Below, one piece after another: positions 5,888 to 8,774 of a DNA stretch of 8,774 bases. Under the pieces are notes generated by a model. It was not told the origin of the DNA. It did no database searches and worked only from the letters and a program-made list of their open reading frames with translations. Each line of letters starts with the position of its first letter. Positions within the stretch are counted from its first letter, which is position 1. The position numbers were made by a program, and so were the translations under genes. The DNA is taken from assembly GCA_964456445.1 (NCBI GenBank), contig CAYWBI010000160.1, positions 1 through 8,774 of the forward strand, in the 5' to 3' direction. This DNA comes from CAYWBI01 sp964456445. GTDB lineage: Bacteria; Calditrichota; Calditrichia; Calditrichales; J004.

Positions 5888-5956
5888 GGGTGCCCCATGG
5901 GGTTGATGTATAGCAATATGATACGTGGAGGAACAACCCAAAAACAGGAGTGAACT
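5888..5956 (+). promoter_or_regulatory. Structured rpsB leader, candidate S2 autoregulatory element
   Basis: GGGTTG (5900-5905) pairs perfectly with CAACCC (5934-5939). Directly inside, ATGTAT (5906-5911) pairs with ATACGT (5921-5926, one U-G), leaving a nine-base apical loop and a seven-base bulge GGAGGAA (5927-5933). The palindrome CCCCATGGGG (5893-5902) uses the same G bases, so it offers a competing hairpin. The true Shine-Dalgarno AGGAG (5946-5950) lies just past the structure, six bases before the rpsB ATG. S2 control of its own operon through a leader is known in gammaproteobacteria; this structure is seen by eye only and its role is inferred. Confidence 0.4.
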
Positions 5957-6736
5957 ATGCCCGCTGTATCCTTAGAACAGTTGTTGGCCGCAGGTGCCCA
6001 TTTTGGCCACCTAACCCGCCGTTGGAACCCCAAAATGAAACCCTATATCTTTATGCAAAAGAACGGGATTCATATCATCGATCTTAAAAAATCTCAGGCA
6101 AATTTAGATAAGGCTTTAAACGCCATTCGCAGTATTGTGGCCGAAGGTTTTGATGTGTTGTTTGTTGGCACAAAGGTACAGGCCAAAGAAATTATTACCT
6201 TGGATGCCCAAAGATCAAACCAATATTACATTGCACATCGTTGGCTCGGTGGTATGTTAACCAACTTTTCTACCATCAAGAAATCCATAAAGTATATGAA
6301 AAGCCTGGAAAAGATGAGCCAGGATGGAACATACGAAAAGATATCCAAAAAAGAACGGTTGACTATTGACCGTCAAAAAGAAAAATTATACCGGGTGCTG
6401 GCAGGCATTGAAGATATGAAAAGATTGCCCGGCGCGCTTTTTATTGTCGATATCAAGAAAGAGCATATCGCCTTAAAAGAAGCAAAAAAAATGAATATCC
6501 CGGTTTTTGCAATGGTGGACACCAATACCGACCCAACATTGGTTGATTATCCCATTCCGGCCAATGATGACGCCGCAAAGAGTATAAGCCTGATCGTGGG
6601 CAAGGTGGCCGATGTAATATTGGAAGCCAAACAAAAACAAAGCCAGGAGAAGGCATTAAAAGAAGCCGTGAAGGAAGAACAGGCCAGTACCGAGAAGCCT
6701 AAAAAAGAGATAAAGAAACCTAAACAGACCAAATAG
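5957..6736 (+). CDS. rpsB: Small ribosomal subunit protein uS2
   Basis: uS2 (S2) binds late to the 30S subunit, between head and body, and is needed for S1 docking in many bacteria. The 259-residue protein opens with the diagnostic AGAHFGHLTRRWNPKMKPYIF region (12-32) and carries IHIIDLKKS, LFVGTKVQAKE, RWLGGMLTNF and the PGALFIVDIKKEHIALKEA to VDTNTDP stretch typical of the family. The last 37 residues (about 223-259) form a Lys/Glu-rich, probably disordered tail that is longer than in compact S2 proteins. ATG 5957 has AGGAG six bases upstream. It heads a four-gene unit with tsf, pyrH and frr. Confidence 0.98.
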   Translation: MPAVSLEQLLAAGAHFGHLTRRWNPKMKPYIFMQKNGIHIIDLKKSQANLDKALNAIRSIVAEGFDVLFVGTKVQAKEIITLDAQRSNQYYIAHRWLGGMLTNFSTIKKSIKYMKSLEKMSQDGTYEKISKKERLTIDRQKEKLYRVLAGIEDMKRLPGALFIVDIKKEHIALKEAKKMNIPVFAMVDTNTDPTLVDYPIPANDDAAKSISLIVGKVADVILEAKQKQSQEKALKEAVKEEQASTEKPKKEIKKPKQTK

Positions 6737-6748
6737 GAGTTTTGAAAG

Positions 6749-7345
6749 ATGGCCGATATTACAGCCTCAATGGTAAAAGAACTTCGTGAAAGCACTGGCG
6801 TTGGCATGATGGATTGTAAAAATGCCCTTAAAGAAGCTGACGGAGACATGGAAAAAGCAACACAAATTTTACGTAAAAAAGGTATGTCAAAAGCTGCAAA
6901 AAGGGCGCATAGAGAGGCCAATGAAGGCGTTGTAGAAGCTTATATCCATCCTGGCAGCAACCTTGGTGTGTTGGTTGAAGTAAATTGTGAAACCGATTTT
7001 GTTGCGAATACCGATAACTTTAAAAAATTTGCAAGATCTCTTGCCATGCATATTGCCGCGTCAAACCCGTTGGGTGTAAAACGTGAAGACATGGACAATG
7101 TTGAAATTGAAAAAGAACTGGAAATATATAAAGAACAGGCAAGGCTACAGGGAAAACCGGAAAAAATTATTGACCGCATTGCCGAAGGCCGAATAGAAAA
7201 ATTCTATTCCGAAAACGTTCTTTTAGAGCAACCCTATGTAAGGGATACCGACAAATCAATACAAGACCTGCTAAATGAAATTATTGCAAAAGTCGGTGAA
7301 AATGTGTCTATTAAAAGATTTGCCCGTTTTAAAATTGGTGACTAA
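6749..7345 (+). CDS. tsf: Translation elongation factor Ts, short form
   Basis: EF-Ts is the guanine-nucleotide exchange factor that releases GDP from EF-Tu. The N-terminal UBA-like domain (about 1-45, with LRESTGVGMMDCKNAL) binds EF-Tu, and the T82-D-F-V85 motif is the segment that disturbs the Mg/GDP site. At 198 residues it is much shorter than the roughly 280-residue E. coli protein. It resembles the Thermus form, which has one core subdomain and works as a dimer; the reading frame is intact, so this is a family variant and not a truncation. AGGAG overlaps the rpsB stop codon, nine bases before ATG, with GAAAG closer; the gap to rpsB is 12 bases. Confidence 0.97.
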   Translation: MADITASMVKELRESTGVGMMDCKNALKEADGDMEKATQILRKKGMSKAAKRAHREANEGVVEAYIHPGSNLGVLVEVNCETDFVANTDNFKKFARSLAMHIAASNPLGVKREDMDNVEIEKELEIYKEQARLQGKPEKIIDRIAEGRIEKFYSENVLLEQPYVRDTDKSIQDLLNEIIAKVGENVSIKRFARFKIGD

Positions 7346-7350
7346 TCCCT

Positions 7351-8067
7351 ATGGCGGCCCTATATAATCGTATCCTTCTTAAACTCAGTGGTGAGTCCCT
7401 CGCGGGGGCTAATCAATCAGGCATCAACCCGCGTATCTTGCAACAGTATGCCGCTGAAATAAAAACAACCGTACAGTCGGGCGTACAAGTCGGCATTGTA
7501 ATTGGTGGAGGAAACATCTTTCGCGGGCTTTCTGCCAATGCTTCTCAAATGGACAGGGTAAGCGCTGATCAGATGGGGATGCTGGCAACGGTTATAAATT
7601 CCATCGCTCTCGCCGACGCCCTGCGTAAAGAGGGGCTGGCTACCCATGTTATGACTACGCTGCAGATGGATGATTTTGCAGAGTATTTTACAAAATCTAA
7701 AGCCGTTAATTGCTTCTCAAAAGGTGAAGTTGTTATATTTGGCGCAGGTACGGGAAATCCTTATTTTACAACCGACACTGCCGCCGTATTAAAAGCAGTT
7801 GAAGTTGATGCAGATATTATTTTAAAGGGAACCCGGGTGGATGGTGTGTTCGATACCGATCCTGAAAAAAATGCATCGGCAAAAATGTTTACAAACCTTA
7901 GCTATATGGATGTTGTAAGCAAGGGACTTAAAGTAATGGATTCAACAGCTATTACCCTTGCAATGGACAATAAGTTGCCAATATTGGTTTTCAATTTTAA
8001 TGTTCAGGGAAATCTCCAAAAAGTTGTTAATGGTGAAAACATAGGTACAATTGTAGGAGGTGATTGA
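7351..8067 (+). CDS. pyrH: UMP kinase
   Basis: This hexameric bacterial UMP kinase of the amino-acid kinase fold phosphorylates UMP to UDP with ATP in pyrimidine synthesis, and is usually GTP-activated and UTP-inhibited. The 238-residue length is normal. Visible features are KLSGESLAG (11-19), the glycine-rich VIGGGNIFRG (50-59), D73 in the SADQMGMLAT stretch (71-80), GTGNPYFTTDTAA (133-145) at the UMP site, and LKGTRVDGVFDTDP for ATP binding. It lies five bases after tsf. The ribosome site is weak (GGTG ten bases upstream), so coupling with tsf is likely. Its final codons contain the ribosome site of frr. Confidence 0.98.
   Translation: MAALYNRILLKLSGESLAGANQSGINPRILQQYAAEIKTTVQSGVQVGIVIGGGNIFRGLSANASQMDRVSADQMGMLATVINSIALADALRKEGLATHVMTTLQMDDFAEYFTKSKAVNCFSKGEVVIFGAGTGNPYFTTDTAAVLKAVEVDADIILKGTRVDGVFDTDPEKNASAKMFTNLSYMDVVSKGLKVMDSTAITLAMDNKLPILVFNFNVQGNLQKVVNGENIGTIVGGD
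8055..8060 (+). promoter_or_regulatory. frr ribosome binding site inside pyrH
   Basis: AGGAGG encodes part of the last pyrH residues (Val-Gly-Gly) and lies six bases before ATG 8067 but only three before the in-frame TTG 8064. The spacing favours ATG 8067, which shares one base with the pyrH stop (TGATG). Confidence 0.75.
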
Positions 8068-8627
8068 TGGATAAGACCGAATTATACAAAGACGCCAAGA
8101 TTCGTATGGATAAAACAATTGCGGCATTTCATCATGAATTGCAGAAGGTCCGTACCGGTCGTGCAACCCCAACCTTATTGGACTCTGTAACCGTTGACTA
8201 TTATGGTAATATGGTGCCTATAAATCAGGCATCGTCCATCTCTGTTCCGGAGCCGCGGCTCATTGTGGTTCAACCCTGGGAAAAACAAATGCTTGGGGCC
8301 GTAGAAAAGGCAATATTAAAAGCTGAACTTGGGTTAAACCCATCAAATGACGGACAAATAATCCGTATCCCAATTCCTCAACTCAGTGAAGAGCGTCGCA
8401 GGGATTTAGTAAAGCTTGTTAAAAAATTTGCAGAAGAATCCCGCATTTCAATACGTAATATCCGGCGTGATGCAAATGATCATCTCAAGAAACTGGAAAA
8501 AAACAACGATATCTCTGAGGATGAACTGAGTGTCGAGTTAGATAAAATCCAGGAGATCACCGATGAGCATATCAAGGAAGTTGATGAAGTCTTAAGCTCT
8601 AAAGAGAAAGAAGTCCTTGAAATTTAA
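8067..8627 (+). CDS. frr: Ribosome recycling factor
   Basis: RRF splits post-termination ribosomes together with EF-G. The 186-residue protein matches the usual 185. Domain I helices flank the small domain II, seen as VRTGRATPTLLDSVTVDYYG (28-47), followed by VPINQASSISVPEPRLIVVQPWEK. The C-terminal helix contains RISIRNIRRDANDHLKKLEK, whose basic face contacts 23S rRNA. The start is taken at ATG 8067, overlapping the pyrH stop by one base; TTG 8064 is an alternative that adds one residue. It is the last gene of the unit, followed by a strong terminator. Confidence 0.98.
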   Translation: MDKTELYKDAKIRMDKTIAAFHHELQKVRTGRATPTLLDSVTVDYYGNMVPINQASSISVPEPRLIVVQPWEKQMLGAVEKAILKAELGLNPSNDGQIIRIPIPQLSEERRRDLVKLVKKFAEESRISIRNIRRDANDHLKKLEKNNDISEDELSVELDKIQEITDEHIKEVDEVLSSKEKEVLEI

Positions 8628-8652
8628 ATGACTTATTCGTTGAAATTTATAT

Positions 8653-8695
8653 GGGTTATTTTTGAGTTTGTTTTCTCGGAAATAACCCTTTTTTT
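8653..8695 (+). terminator. Strong intrinsic terminator after frr
   Basis: A 14-bp stem (8653-8666 with 8675-8688) includes two U-G pairs, closes an 8-base T-rich loop, and begins with three G-C pairs. Seven T follow at 8689-8695. It starts 25 bases past the frr stop. The remaining 79 bases to the window end show no gene or clear promoter. Confidence 0.9.
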
Positions 8696-8774
8696 ATATT
8701 CCGTGCAAATCAAAGCGATTAAAAGTTAAGAATACATAATATCCTTCGATTTTATATTATTGCAGAACTAATTA

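Noticed and set aside
5741..5953. 70-codon plus-strand frame spanning the rpsI end and the rpsB leader
   Set aside because: It overlaps rpsI out of frame, crosses the terminator and leader, and has no family features.
6547..6921. 124-codon minus-strand frame across the rpsB-tsf junction
   Set aside because: It is antisense to two firmly identified genes; its Ser/Ala/Phe-rich make-up is what the complement of Lys/Glu/Ala-rich coding sequence produces.

Overview
The window is AT-rich bacterial chromosome. It holds two convergently oriented blocks that diverge from a short control region at about 4788-4975. The organism is probably a Gram-negative of the FCB superphylum (Bacteroidota, Calditrichota, Marinimicrobia or a relative). 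This is inferred from a GGGPS-family prenylglyceryl-phosphate synthase and a WbqC-like protein next to a GmhA-type heptose isomerase, and from the rplM-rpsI gene pair followed by rpsB-tsf-pyrH-frr. Shine-Dalgarno sites are strong before rplM, rpsB, frr and the epimerase gene, but absent before the WbqC and GGGPS genes. The phylum is not settled by anything visible here.

Left edge (1-480): no confident gene. It holds an open frame running in from the left edge, a 51-codon frame with a signal-peptide-like start, and a set of TTACCT/AGGTAA repeats. At 442-472 a terminator ends the minus-strand block.

Minus-strand block (4787 down to 481): a CelD/FemAB-like GNAT acyltransferase, a WbqC-like protein (ATGA overlap), a GGGPS-family synthase, a GmhA-like sugar-phosphate isomerase (11-base overlap) and, after 177 bases, a WbpP/TviC-type UDP-GlcNAc 4-epimerase. 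Together they look like cell-envelope chemistry: nucleotide-sugar and heptose supply, glycan acylation or modification, and a polyprenyl glycerol-1-phosphate ether lipid precursor. The joint pathway is inference; the family calls are firm.

Plus-strand block (4912 to 8695): a conserved translation block in two transcription units. rplM-rpsI has a TTGACA promoter with an A-rich upstream tract, starts at a TTG codon behind GGAGG, and ends at a hairpin terminator. Then comes a leader of about 70 bases with mutually exclusive predicted hairpins, followed by rpsB-tsf-pyrH-frr, tightly packed and closed by a strong 14-bp terminator. EF-Ts is the short, Thermus-like form.

I see no mobile element, CRISPR array, tRNA or rRNA. 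I found no complete new system. The most promising items are the structured rpsB leader, the GGGPS gene embedded in an envelope-sugar operon, and the undecided left-edge region.
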